DNA of 64,000 nt from Serripes groenlandicus (lineage: Eukaryota; Mollusca; Bivalvia; Cardiida; Cardiidae), in assembly GCA_031761405.1 (NCBI GenBank), contig JASEVX010000011.1:29986629-30050628 (forward strand). The letters run 5' to 3'. Shown piece after piece: positions 32,807-45,100 of the stretch (its first letter is position 1; each line of letters starts with the position of its first letter). A program made the position numbers and the translations under genes. Under the pieces are notes generated by a model. It was not told the DNA's origin and did no database searches. It saw nothing but the letters and a program-made list of their open reading frames with translations.

Positions 32807-35800
32807 CTAAAAGAGTAAATAGAAGTTCAGAAAATTAATTTTGACATTAAAGTGGCCCTATTAAAGTGGCCTGATTTTGTTAACATTTCTAAAGGAATAT
32901 ATAACATTATCAATGACATGTACTCTTTAAAACATGGGTTAAGTGGCTTACTTCCAGCTTTTGTGTAAATGACTTACTTAAATAATTCAATCAAATCGCC
33001 GTTTTTGCACACAATACATGGTTTGTTGAAGGTAATTCTGTAAAAAGTCACGTAGGGCGGGATTAGTTTTGTTAACAAATTAATTATATTATATATGACG
33101 ACCAGTTTAATTAGAGGAAGACCTGCCCCAAAGCACATTTGGAATCTTTTGAAGCCTACCAACCTACCCAAATATTTCAAAGGTTGTCGGGTTTGCGCAA
33201 ACATATTTTAAAATATGTCCACGAGACAGTGCCTAGATCCGACTAGGTGAGCAGAACAACAAATTGGGTGTATGCAGTTTGCCAATATGCGGAGTATTAA
33301 GAAGACCATCTAGAACTTATTAGGTAATCTAAATTTGTTGTTGATGCTATCAGCTACCTTTTAAATTTGAACTTAACTGATTAATTGCACAATTGACAAA
33401 AACACAAACCTGGTGACTGCAATAAATTCAACAACTGCTTTTCTGGATCTGCAAACACAAACGACTGCCTCGGTAGTCTTCCTGGTTTCAATTGGTCTGA
33501 CAGTGGACCTTTAAAACGTAGTCCCTCACAGTTTATAGATGAACACTGAAACTGATCCAAATCTTCCGGAAATGTCTTATTACAAATAGTGCAGTAGGCA
33601 ATTTCTTTTATGTTACTTGTGTCCACATATGTCAATATACCGTCATAATCAAGAGAAGACACAGACTCTGAATTGGGAAATAAAGTCTTCATTGTTTGTA
33701 TAATATCTCTACAAGCACTTGCTGATAAATTGTTTCTTAAAAAACATGATAACATCGTCAACGCCTGTGATTCTTGTTCTGAAAGTGGTTTTTGATCTTC
33801 ACCACAATCAATGTTTTTGAATGATAAACAATCTGTGGCACAAGCGGACATTTCACCATCGGATGAGTAATCTGTTGTCATCAAGGACTCTGTGTCTGAA
33901 TATGCTGTTAACTCTGATAGGTCAGAAGATGCTTCAGATAAATCATCATCTGAAACACTTGGACAGCAAAATGCACTATTACTAGTGCTATTCATGTCGG
34001 AAGGCCCAGGTTCACCTGAAATTAAATGTTTAGTACATTTGTTAATTTGCATAAAAATGTTAAATCAATAAGGCCCATGACCTTGAATCCCTCTCCTTAA
34101 AGAATCTGAATATTTTTTTATTACAACAACCGCCTTTATTAATTTAATTCTAATAAACAAAGATGGTCATCTTTAAAGCTAAATCAAAATGAAGTGTGTT
34201 TTGGACCAACAACATTTCCTGTTGATCATGTAGGAAAAGGTCCCATTATAACATTATTAAAAGAGTATGAGAGTGGACACACTCCTACCAAGTTGGTACC
34301 AATCAGATTCAAAATTAAGGTACTAGAGTGTTGAACAAGGTAAAATATAGTATTTTTTTCATTAAATCAAGAGCAATAACTCTGATGTTTACTATCTGAA
34401 AATAATGGATTTCTAAACTCTATGCAAAATGGAAGTGTTCAGGCAAAAAAAGCATTTTTTCGCTAAATCAAGGGCAATAACTCTGGTGTTTACTATCCGA
34501 AAATTGTGGTTTTTGAACTCATCAAAGCTTTCATGGATATAAGGCCTAAACAAGAGGCCCAAGAGGGCCAGTATCGCTCCACGGCCATAAGGCAAAAATC
34601 AAATCTCCAAACAGCCCTGCCCCCTAGTGGCCATATCTTTTACCAACCACCATGGCTTAAAGGAATCTTGTAGAGTGTCACCCAAGGAATGTTTCTGCAA
34701 AATTATTTGAAAATCGGCCTGACACTTTCGGAGGAGAAGATTTTTTAAGTTTTCACAATAGCCATATAAGGCAAAATAGCCCCACCCCATGGCGGCCATA
34801 TTTTTGAACCAATCAACATGGCTTGAAGGAATCTGATAGAGGGTCACCCAAAGAACATTTCTACAAAATTATTTGAAAATCTGCTCAACACTTTCGGAGA
34901 AGAAGATTTTTTAAATTTTCACTATGGTCATATAGAGCAAAATAGCCCCGCCCTCTGGCGGCCATATTTTTCGACCAATCAACATGGCTTGAAGGAATCT
35001 GATAGAGGGTCACCCAATGAACATTTCTACAAAATTATTTGAAAATCGGCTGAACACTTTCGGAGAAGAAGATTTTTTAAGTTTTCACTATGGTCATATA
35101 AGGCAAAATAGCCCCGCCCTCTGGCGACCATGTTTTTCGACCAATCAACATTTCTTGAAGGAATCTAATAAAGGGTCACCCAAGGAACATTTCTACAAAA
35201 TTATTTGAAAATCGGCCTGACACTTTCAGAGAAGAAGATTTTTTAAGTTTTCACTATTTTTTTCTTTTGGTTGCCATGGAAACCAGAATTATGGATGGAT
35301 CAAAAAAAATTGAAGGAATTTAAGAGAGGACATTGAGAGGATGCTTCCTATGAAGTTTCAACCAAATTGGCCAAGTGGTTAGTGAGAAGAAGTCGTTTAA
35401 AGGAAAAAGTTTACGCATGCACGCACGGACGCACGACGGACAATTCGCCATGACATAAGCTCATCTGGCTTTCAGCCAGTGGAGCTAAAAACTAACTGTT
35501 GCCGGAGGCGGACTAATATCCCCCCCGCTGGCAACTTGTTGGGCGGTGGGTAAACATACAAGACTTTGTTCCTATAAGATATATAGACATATATTATGGA
35601 GAAAAAACCCGGACAAGTATTTTCTATTTGACTATCAAGTATGAAATGCATTAAATACACAAAGAGCCATAACTGAGTGGAAAATAATCGAACCAGAACG
35701 TCAGGACAATATACACATCTCCACTTGAGTTCATTACAGAACCAAAGATCATGCAGTCGATAGCTCACCATCGCAAATCAACGCCCCAGCCTTAAAGTGT

Positions 35801-37642
35801 TCATGTTATAGGCTGGGGATATTTCAAGTGTTTCTTCAGTCTTTACTTACTTGGGTTTATTTGTTGCATAATGTTCTCTTCAAAAGACATGGTATCACAT
35901 TGTTCCTTCCTAACATTTTCTATATTCATTTCTTCATCTTCTTTCTCCACCTCTATTTCTTCCTCATCATCTCCTATAGTAGGGTACAGAAATAAATTGT
36001 GTAAGTTATTGTTTAACAAAAGAATATACGCTTGGCGTTTTAAGATATATCAAATAAATTTTGCCAAAGTTTAGGAGTAGTCCAGACAAAGAGAGTCATT
36101 AAAGGGTCACAACACAACCAAAATGCAATTATGTGATGATCTATGCAACTAGACTACATACTGACACTTCCTATCAAGTTTCACCAAAATCTGATGAGAA
36201 GTTTAATTGTTTGGAAGTAGTTCCAACAGAAAATCTTTTTTTAAAGGGCCATAACTCCACCAAAAGTAAATAACCAAGAACGTTGTGACGATATGCGCAA
36301 CTAGACTTCATACTGATACTTCCCAAAGTTTCACCAAAATCTATTTTGAAATTAAGGAGTAATTTGCCAACAAGCTGAAATTTAAAAGACGCCACAACAT
36401 AATATAATATATGTCCCATCTAATGATGGGCGTACAAAAATTTATAAATGACTTGGAAGAAATAAATTGTCATGCATGTACCTTCAAGTCCTTGATTTTT
36501 TGATTTTGTTTCAACATCCACATTGTTACAAGCTTTAGCATCACAGTTTGAAGTACTACTCTTCCAACGTCGCATTGTACGCTCGGGAACCTTCATTACA
36601 TTATCATACCGATAAAGCTTCTTTACCCTCTTGACTGGTGCTACAAAAAATGACATGACTGAATTACGATGGGTAGGTATTATAAGCATAATCACCAATT
36701 TTTGTTTGAAAAATTGTTCTTGTTCTTATAAAAAGTAGAAGTTACTCTCGTATATATAACCAGAAACAGTCAATTTGGCACCACGATTGGTCGGCCTGGA
36801 TCGACCGTCATTGTAAATAGTGTCAACCTTTTCTCCGTACATAAACATCTTATTTATTGGTTTACAGCAGATACTTGATCATACAGTATGGATGTTTAAT
36901 ATATTTAAAATGTATAATAGGATAAACAAGTGCTGCCTTAAATACAATTGAATTCTTCAACAACAACAAAATTGTCAATAAGAAAGTTTACAACATTAAA
37001 TGTCTATGGCAGTTTTAGTAATATTGTGAATGGAGTACCACAAGGATCTATTCTTGGTCCCCTGATTTTTAACACAGCTTCTCAGAAAACAATACCATAA
37101 CAGAGTACCACAAGGATCTATTCTTGGTTCCCTGATTTTTAACACAGCTTCTCAAAAAAAAAATACCATAACCTACTAGACTGTCAAAAAATTTAATAGT
37201 TATTTTCAAAATATTATATATATTCAATATACTAGATTTAGTAGCATTATACTAGAACAATTAAATTTAAAACGATAAATGTGTGCTTGTTTGTATGTGT
37301 AATAAACTTCTATCTTTATTTATATACTGCTATCAGCAAATATTAGCCAATATTTTTCTAATCCTACAATACAATAGTTCTAACTCCAAATAAGAATTTG
37401 CATAAGTAATTAAATAAATAATTAAATATAAGGTGGGCGAAACGACTATCTCTGTGACTATCTCCGAAACGACCCGTCACCCGCAGAATTCTAGAAGACT
37501 GTCATGCCAAAGGATACTTACAACATTCGTGAATATCATGCAGGTGGATCAGAATCCTCTGTTTTGATGATAACGCTCTCTTGCAAAGACGACAGACATA
37601 TTTTCCATTTTCTATATCGTACTGAGATTCTTTCGAATTCAT
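30999..37642 (-). CDS. tnp2/CACTA (EnSpm)-type DDE transposase, five exons
   Basis: Spliced minus-strand gene: exons 37642-37522, 36640-36482, 35973-35851, 34015-33410 and 32806-30999, all joined in phase 1, giving 938 residues. Seen in the sequence: an N-terminal C2H2 finger (C17, C20, H33, H38); a basic segment in exon 2 (KRVKKLYRYDN); acidic exons 3-4; a cysteine cluster (YCTICNKTF...CSSINC) in exon 4; then the transposase core. Candidate catalytic residues are D390 (FNTDGV), D569 (PDYMHGILFG) and E734 (FSFEDC), with a CITCEEPGEC zinc-like motif between the first two. Those motifs are typical of tnp2 transposases, which cut and paste CACTA elements by binding and cleaving their ends. No stop or frameshift interrupts the model, so it may be functional. 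The first ATG is inferred from the finger exon. A domesticated host gene is less likely given the flanking arrays. Confidence 0.8.
33410..34015 (-). CDS. Transposase exon 4 (acidic, cysteine-rich)
   Basis: Acceptor ATTTAATTTCAG before 34015, donor CCAG then GTTTGT at 33409. 606 nt. It encodes a Ser/Asp/Glu-rich stretch and a four-cysteine cluster. Both boundaries are phase 1. Confidence 0.8.
34016..35850. other. Transposase intron 3
   Basis: Contains the dispersed repeat at 34550-35490 and about 900 bp of unrecognised sequence. Confidence 0.7.
34550..35490 (+). repeat. Dispersed repeat (AACAAGAGG ... AGCTAAAA)
   Basis: It starts AACAAGAGGCCCAAGAGGGC and ends with CTGGCTTTCAGCCAG, a 5-bp hairpin, then TGGAGCTAAAA. 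Internally there are four ~155-bp units with CTTTCGGAGGAGAAGATTTT and CCGCCCTCTGGCGGCC-like blocks. It lies opposite in orientation to the copies at 41383 and 42197. Confidence 0.7.
35851..35973 (-). CDS. Transposase exon 3
   Basis: Acceptor TGTACCCTACTATAG, donor GTAAGT at 35850. 123 nt encoding a very acidic segment (DDEEEIEVEKEDEEMNIEN). Confidence 0.75.
36482..36640 (-). CDS. Transposase exon 2
   Basis: Acceptor TTTTTTGTAG, donor GTACATG at 36481. 159 nt encoding a basic segment with VKRVKKLYRYDNVMKVPER. Intron 2 (35974-36481) holds a ~130-bp repeat pair with AGGGCCATAACTCCACC. Confidence 0.75.
37030..37160 (+). pseudogene. LINE reverse-transcriptase remnant, duplicated
   Basis: GTACCACAAGGATCTATTC occurs twice, 63 bp apart. 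The first translates as NGVPQGSILGPLIFN, the conserved RT block of Jockey/CR1-type LINEs. The frame breaks straight after. It lies in transposase intron 1 and is too short to classify further. Confidence 0.65.
37522..37642 (-). CDS. Transposase exon 1 (C2H2 finger)
   Basis: ATG at 37642-37640; donor TGTT then GTAAGT at 37521. 40 codons plus one base. It encodes YVCRLCKRALSSKQ followed by H33 and H38, spacing C-2-C-12-H-4-H. Confidence 0.75.
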
Positions 37643-39016
37643 GTTTCCACGATTCCACGAGGTATGTCGAGGAAGGAGTCGCTGGTTTCCGGAAAATTAC
37701 ACTCACAAATATGCATCAACATCTGTAGCCTATATCATAACTCGTTGATTATGCATGTTGTATAAGCTAGTTTATTTCTCACGTAAAATAAGAATATGGT
37801 AGAAAAGATTAATTTGGAAACCTGAATTCGTCCCTTTCCGCAAGCAATGCATTAAAATGTATGTCATTGGCTGAATCAAAAACGGAAGCTGGAAACCCAT
37901 AAAACGCGAATTTGATTGGTTGAATCAAAAAAGGAAGCTGGAGACCCATAAAACGCGAACTTTGATTGGTTGCAGTTTTAACCCTCGCGAACAATTTACA
38001 ACATCGAAGGGACAAATCACGCGATACAAGATGAATAAAAGGTATTTGTTTGTTTAAATGCGGTGAATAAAACATAATATTCATTTTAAAGTGTGTGCTG
38101 TGTAGTATTTCGTCATTCTATACGTTTTCTATCAAGAAATACTCAATGATTTCATGTCAGATTTGTGTCGTCGTTTTGGCGCAAAATTGTGTGCAGAAGA
38201 AAAATGTCCACATATCGGCCAAATACCTTATTCATACAACATAAAAGGGACATCTTTTATTAACGATTTTAAGCTTATTGTTGCTGTATGTATAATACTT
38301 ATCATAAAGACTGGCGACCACCAGTTAATTGTAAAGCATCATTCAAGTGACATGTGTTTTCGCGACTTTAGAGTTGCGATCTAATTCTTGACCGGTTACG
38401 ACTTTTTAATTTACGAATGAAATATATATAAAAGTGAAAGTTTAATTCCGATAAATACATATATGTTAAATCCTTTTTACTATTCTGATATTAGAAAATG
38501 CCATCAAGATTGACTTGTTTGATTTTCAATTTGTAAAAAATGTCTCTTTAATTTTGTTTGGGATTCTGTTCCCTTCCTCAAAGGCACAGTGCCTAAGATG
38601 GAAGATAGTACTGTCACAGTGCCGAAGATTGAAGATAGAAATGTTAATTCGGTCAGAGTTGCACACATTTTGAAGAGCCTAAATCCATCAAAAGCCCCAG
38701 GGCGAGATTCATCCCAGGGTTTTAAAGGAGATGAACTTGGTCCTTGAACTCTGAAAAGATTGGCCACTAGCAAATATTTGTCATTTGTTTAAAAAAGGTG
38801 ATAGGGTGCTTACTATAGACCAGTTCCACTACCAAGCATTTCTCTCAAGTTGTTGCAAAATATTGTATGATCTTATATCATGGATCAATTAGATATTCTA
38901 TATTGTCGTACGGGTTTTCATTTAGTATATAAGAATTCAGGCTACTGACACAAACAATTTAATTCACAGACTTCACTGTTGTCATTGTTATTTTATATGT
39001 ATCTTACAGTGCAACG
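37643..39016. promoter_or_regulatory. Divergent intergenic region with CCAAT boxes
   Basis: Separates the two element genes. 37860-37980 contains a ~55-bp direct repeat (GATTGGTTGAATCAAAAA, then GGAAGCTGG and ACCCATAAAACGCGAA). It gives inverted CCAAT boxes at about 37866, 37915 and 37964, in the sense orientation for the minus-strand transposase. A LINE remnant occupies 38640-38880. A splice acceptor (TATGTATCTTACAG) just before 39011 suggests an untranslated first exon of the BEN gene upstream. Confidence 0.45.
38640..38880 (+). pseudogene. LINE reverse-transcriptase remnant
   Basis: Encodes HILKSLNPSKAPGRDSS and, after frameshifts, a YRPVPLPSISLKLLQNIV stretch. Both match the fingers region of LINE RT by pattern. 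Broken by several frame changes. Confidence 0.6.
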
Positions 39017-39182
39017 ATGTCTATGTTGATATATTGGTACAAGGAACACAAATGGTCAGTACAGCCTCTGTCTGCAATTATTGAACCGAAGAGTGCAGAT
39101 TATTGTAAAGGGGACCTGGTAACTGCTCTGTTTTCCCCACGATCCAAAAAAACCTACCCTGGACTGATCATTAAAATATCAG
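39017..39182 (+). CDS. BEN gene exon 1
   Basis: The first ATG is at 39017, with a second at 39023. Donor ATATCAG then GTGAGT at 39183. 55 codons plus one base. Confidence 0.7.
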
Positions 39183-42100
39183 GTGAGTTGCAATCATTTG
39201 TAGGTATTGTTCATTTAAGGTCAAATAAAAAATCTATACATTTTTTACCAGAACTAGGTCAATATGACCTACTATTTTGTTGAATGCAATCAATTATCTG
39301 CGGATTTCTTGTCTTAAATGAGGCTTGATTACTCCATTTTTTCAGCAACTGATAATCATTTAGCGGAGCATTCGTGTCCCACATAGTGACATACACATTT
39401 TCTGTTAAATCATACAAAATAATGTAATAGGGTTCATAAATTTCATTTGTAATTTTACTTCAGATTAAATGTTTTACCATCTAATTCTTGTCAACAGCTC
39501 ATTGCAACTTATTTTCAATTTGTTTCAAGAATATACCAAACAACTGACCATGCTTGGCCCAATTATTGACAGCGTTTCTTCCAGTGAAATCGATGAGCCA
39601 CATGATATGCTGCAACTCTTTGAGGACCAGGAACATGGTAATCTATCTCGTAGTTCTTGTAAATAGCATTTTTTCGAAAGTAAATACCACAGTTATTGCC
39701 CTTGATTTAACAAAATAATTATATAGTTTGCCTTGTCATTCTAGCCTTTTTGTGTCACCTGCGTAGCATGGTGGGCACTTAGGGATTACTTTTTTTTTTA
39801 TCCGGCGTCTGTCTGTCCGTCCGTCACTTTTTCGTCACGTCACGTCACGTCACACTTTCAAATTTTCAAATAACTTTTTTTCTACTCAAGGGATTGAATT
39901 GAAACTTCTGGCAATTGTTTATATTAACATTTGTGATGGCTTCACAAAAGAGGGATAATCCAAATATTATTATATCAGACTTATTGCCCCTTTTCTGTCA
40001 AAAATTATTTCATTCATATTGCGTAGCATGGTGGGCACTTAGGGATTACTTTTTTTTTTATCCGGCGTCTCTGTCCGTCCGTCACACTTTTTCGTCACGT
40101 CACGTCACACTTTCAAATTTTCAAATAACTTTTTTTCTACTCAAGGGATTGAATTGAAACTTCTGGCAATTGTTTATATTAACATTTGTGATGGCTTCAC
40201 AAAAGAGGGATAATCCAAATATTATTATATCAGACTTATTGCCCCTTTTCTGTCAAAAATTATTTCATTCATATTGCGTAGCATGGTGGGCACTTAGGGA
40301 TTACTTTTTGTGTCACCTGCGTAGCATGGTAGGCACTTAGGGATTACTTTTTTTTTTGTCCGGCGTCTGTCTGTCCGTCACACTTTTTCGTCACACTTTT
40401 TCATCACGTTTTCAAATAACTTTTTGTCTATTCAAAGGATTACATTGAAACTTCTGACAAATGTTTATATCAATGTGTGTGACAAGGCCCCGGCAGGTGA
40501 CACACGTGCTCCGGGGAGCACTCCATTCTAGTTAATCAATAAAATGCGTAAAAAAATCGGTCCAACTCTTGATTATTTGCTTCAGATATAGTGGTAGCTA
40601 GAAAGGCAGCTAGTCCCAAGAAAAAGGCAGCGACAATACCTGACACACCAGCAGTGGCTGATAATACAAAGGAAAAACAGGCTGACGCAGGCAAAGGTAA
40701 TAAGCTGGATTGCGTAGAAAATCCCAGGTTGATGGCTTGGCGATTTCTGTCTGTCCGTCTGGCATCTACACGTTTTAACATTAAAAGTTTTTAGTTTCAG
40801 ATCCCTAATTGAGATATTCTATTCAGTCTTTACGAAACTTGGTCACAGTGTCTAGACCAGGTTTGATAACCAGCACAATTGCTCCAGAAACACCAGATTT
40901 ATGGCCCTTGAATTATTATAAGAAACATATATATTTTGCCTTGTTTAAGCACCCTCATGTTATATCCAAATTCTACCATACTTGGTAAAGCCTTTTAATG
41001 AATAAAATGCATGAAAAAATTGAATTGGTCCAAATCTTGATTATTTGCTCAGATAAAGTGGTAGCTAGAAAGGCAGCTAGTCCCAAAAAGAAGGCAGCGA
41101 CAGTACCCGACACGCCAGCAGTATTACCCAACGTGCCAGCAGTGATACCCGACGCGCCAGCAGTGATACCCGACGCGCCAGCAGTGATACCTGACACGCC
41201 AGCAGTGGCTGATAGTACAAAGGAAAAACAGGCTGACACAGGCAAAGGTAATTAGCTGGATTGCATAGAAAATCCCGGGTTGATGGCTGGGCGATTTCTG
41301 TCTGTCTGGCGTCTACACATTGTCCACAGGACATTCGGTCAGAAAGACTGAAATATTTTGTCTGACCGAAAAGTTCACATGTTTTTAGCTCACCTGAGCT
41401 TTGCTCAAGGTGAGTTATTGTGATCGCCTTTTGTCCGTCGTGCGTCGTCCGTCAACTTCTTCTCCTCAGTAACCAGTGGGTCAATTTGGGTGAAACTTCA
41501 CAGAAAGCATCCTCTCAATGACCTCACCAGAATTCCTTCAAATTTTTGGGATCCATGCAAAATTCTGGTTTCCATGGCAACGAAACCGAAAAAACTTCAA
41601 AATTCTTCTTCTCCCAAATTGGTTGCCAGATTTTTAAATAATTTTGTAGAAATGTTCCTTGGATGACCCTCTACCAGATTCCTTCAAGCCATGTTGATTG
41701 GTCAAAATACATGGCCGCCAGTAGGCAGGGCTATTTTGCATTATATGGCTATAGTGAAAACTTAAAAAATCTTTTCCTCCAAAAGTATCTGGCCGATTTT
41801 CAAATAATTTTGTAGAAATTTTCCTAGGGTGACCCTCTATCAGATTCCTTCAAGCCAAGTTGATTGGTCGGAAACTATGGCTGCCAGGGGGCGAGGCTTA
41901 TATAGCTAAAGTGGGAAAAAAAAAAAAAAATCAGGTGAGCGATTCAAGGGCCATCATGGCCCTCTTGTTTTCAATAAAATGCTTGGTCAGCTGAACTCAA
42001 CATCCTTAAACAAATGTTGATTTATTGTGCTATGACTGACTGGCTAAAAATGCAGTGACCCAACATTTTTTTTATTATATATATAATTTTAGGATGGCGC

Positions 42101-45100
42101 TGCAAATCACTGTAAAAAAACGTACCAGGTCCTGCAAATTAAATTATCCATAACAGGTGCGGTGTTATTTAACAGCTTGCATTTGTAAATAAACCATTTT
42201 TAGCTCCTGGCTGAAAGCCAGTCGAGCTTATGTCATGGCGAATTGTCCGTCGTGCGCGCGTAAACTTTTTCCTTTAAACGACTTCTTCTCACTAACCACT
42301 TGGCCAATTTGGTTGAAACTTCATAGGAAGCATCCTCTCAATGTCCTCTCTTAAATTCCTTCAATTTTTTTTTATCCATCCATAATTCTGGTTTCCATGG
42401 CAACCAAAAGAAAAAAAAATAGTGAAAACTTAAAAAATCTTCTTCTCTGAAAGTGTTAGGCCGATTTTCAAATAATTTTGTAGAAATGTTCCTTGGGTGA
42501 CCCTTTATTAGATTCCTTCAAGAAATGTTGATTGGTCGAAAAACATGGTCGCCATGGGGTGGGGCTATTTTGCCTTATATGGCTTAATTGTGAAAACTTA
42601 AAAAATATTCTCCGAAAGTGTCAGGCCGATTTTCAAATAATTTTGCAGAAACATTCCTAGGGTGACACTCTACAAGATTCCTTTAAGCCATGGTGGTTGG
42701 TAAAAAATATGGCCACTAGGGGGCAGGGCTGTTTGGAGATTTGATTTTTGCCTTATGGCCGTGGAGCGATACTGGCCCTCTTGGGCCTCTTGTTTTACAA
42801 TGTCTCTCAATAACTTGAGTATTTGTTTTTCAATCTTGATGAAACTCAGGTCAAGTTCGAAAACCAGACCAATCGCCCTAGTAAAAATGGAGTTTGTATT
42901 ATGTCGCGGCATTGTCCGACCATTGTGTCTGTTATCACAGTTGCAAATGATCCACTTTCGACAGGTGTATTTTGTGTCCAATGGACAAGAGTACCCTTGT
43001 TAAAAAAAGGAATACTGCCCTGATCTCAGTGCACACAATCATCTGCGTCATTTGTGTTTTCAGCACAGGACTACTTGCAGGCATCGGGATCAGTCGATCG
43101 TAGGTCATCGGATCACAATAGTAGTTCAAGGTAAATTAGTTCAAGTAAATCAGTAGACCGACTTATACAGATTAGATTAGAACCAAAGTTGGCAAAGTTA
43201 CTTTTACATATTCCCAGGACCATAGCACAAAAATGTATTGAAAAATATTTCTTATGCCCCCACTATGGAATGGTAACGGGGCATATACCGTTAAGCCAAA
43301 CAAAAAAATAGGTGTGGTTCAGGTAACACTGGCAAAATAAAATAAGATAGGTAGGCTTTAGGGGTGACTATTGAGCCCGAAAATCACTATTGCGATAGTA
43401 TTGATATTTCAGAAAGTACTATTGAAATAGTTCAACTATTGCACACTTAATATTGCGATGCATTGCAATATTATTACTTCTAATTACAATGAAATAAAAG
43501 TATCAAAAAGAGAACTGTATTGTTTATTTTTAAGAAAAGTCACATAGCTGTTCACAGAGCAGACTGACATGAAGATGAACTGTCAGTTTTGCCAGTGTAC
43601 GAGCAGACGACAAGTTTCTGTTTTTCTTTCATAACTTCAAATTTTTCCACTAATATGCCTTCTGCCATTTGGGGTAGAAAACCACGCTTTCTTTTAAATT
43701 TTAAATATGTATGGGTTTTTTCGCATTTATAGTGACATTTGATTCATTTTTAGGAGACGTTCGTTGCGTCTCCGTTGATTTAGACGTGAAAACAAATTTG
43801 AAAAGGTTAGACATTTTGCGATCCTCTGGAAGATAAACAGTCGTAAACCGGATGTCGTAAACAAATTTACTGGATGTCGTAAAAAGAAAATTTAAACTTT
43901 TAATATTCACACTACAGTGACTGTTTATGAATATGATGTGATGCATAAATTTACAACTAATGTGTGTAAGTTTTTTGTCTTTTAAACACTGCTTATGATT
44001 TCATAAAGGGAACTCATCAACTCAATAATTGTACAGCAATCGGTGTTATAAATAGCTCCATTGGGAATAACCTGTAAGTGCGTGCGCATATTCTATGTAA
44101 ACATATCCGGTTTACAGAATTGATTTGTTTACTGCTCTCTATCGCGAATTCTACAGCTTAAACTCGACATGTTTTGATTTAATATTGACACGATAACATG
44201 TGGTATTTGTCTCAGAATAGATTTCTGAATGCCACTTGCTCGATCCGACAACTGACGGGGAAAACAACTTGTCCGATCTCGACTTTTACTTGCCCCTGTT
44301 AATGTCGAGCCCTGCCTTTGTGCATGTACATGAACTATCGAAACTATCGATAGTTCAAAACACTATTGCCGATAGTTATCAATATTTAGTTTTACAATCG
44401 ATGCAGTACTATCGTCCTTGTAACCATTGCAATATATCGATAGTTCAATCTATCGTTACAGCCCTAGTAGGCTTTTTTTTTTCTTAATAAATTTATTTTG
44501 TTTTTTTTATTGTTTTAATTTTTGCTGAACCCACACCTAATTTTATTTTTTTCAATAAATAATATTTGAATTTTGGCAGATTCTTAACTTCCAGGCCGTC
44601 CATCTGTCAATAATGGATTATTACCTCACTAGCAAGTTCATTTGTGCCCCAAATTTTAAAATTTAGCAAGACACCCAGGAATTAATAATGAAAAAAAGAA
44701 GTATGAAGTTCCTTCAGTTCCGATGACCGTACATTTTGGTCAGGGGAAAGTCGGGGAAATTTAAAGCATCTTCCTACTTTGCCACTGACGGTTCCAAGGC
44801 GGTAGCCCTGTTGTCAACCCTTTCGTGTTTGTGATGTTGTTTGTCTTTATTATTACTTTTGCCTTCTTGTTTGTATGTTTGCGTGTTTGTTTCTGTGTTT
44901 TGTGGTTTACTGTCCTCCTTGAATGCTACTTTCCCTGTCCGATCTTTTTATATTTCTTTCTATGTGGGAACCTTGAATGTTTTTTCAGTGGGAGGCATAT
45001 CTAGTTTAAAGACTTAAAAGAAAAAAAATGCTCGAATAAATACATTTTGAATTTTAGCAGAATCTTTAACATCTAAACTCAATGTCTTAATATATTTTTT

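Larger units (their letters stand above)
41248..43063. other. BEN gene intron 4
   Basis: Carries the two dispersed repeats at 41383-41969 and 42197-42794. The rest is unrecognised. Confidence 0.6.

Noticed and set aside
33381..34052. Stand-alone 223-codon gene
   Set aside because: Its first residues come from intron sequence before a splice acceptor at 34016, and its last from beyond a donor at 33409. It is exon 4 of the transposase.
36420..36698. Independent small gene
   Set aside because: It is transposase exon 2 plus adjoining intron read-through.
39348..39390. Extra BEN-gene exon after a good acceptor (TTTTTTCAG)
   Set aside because: In the required phase it meets a TAG after 13 codons, and no convincing donor precedes it. 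The exon at 39530 fits instead.
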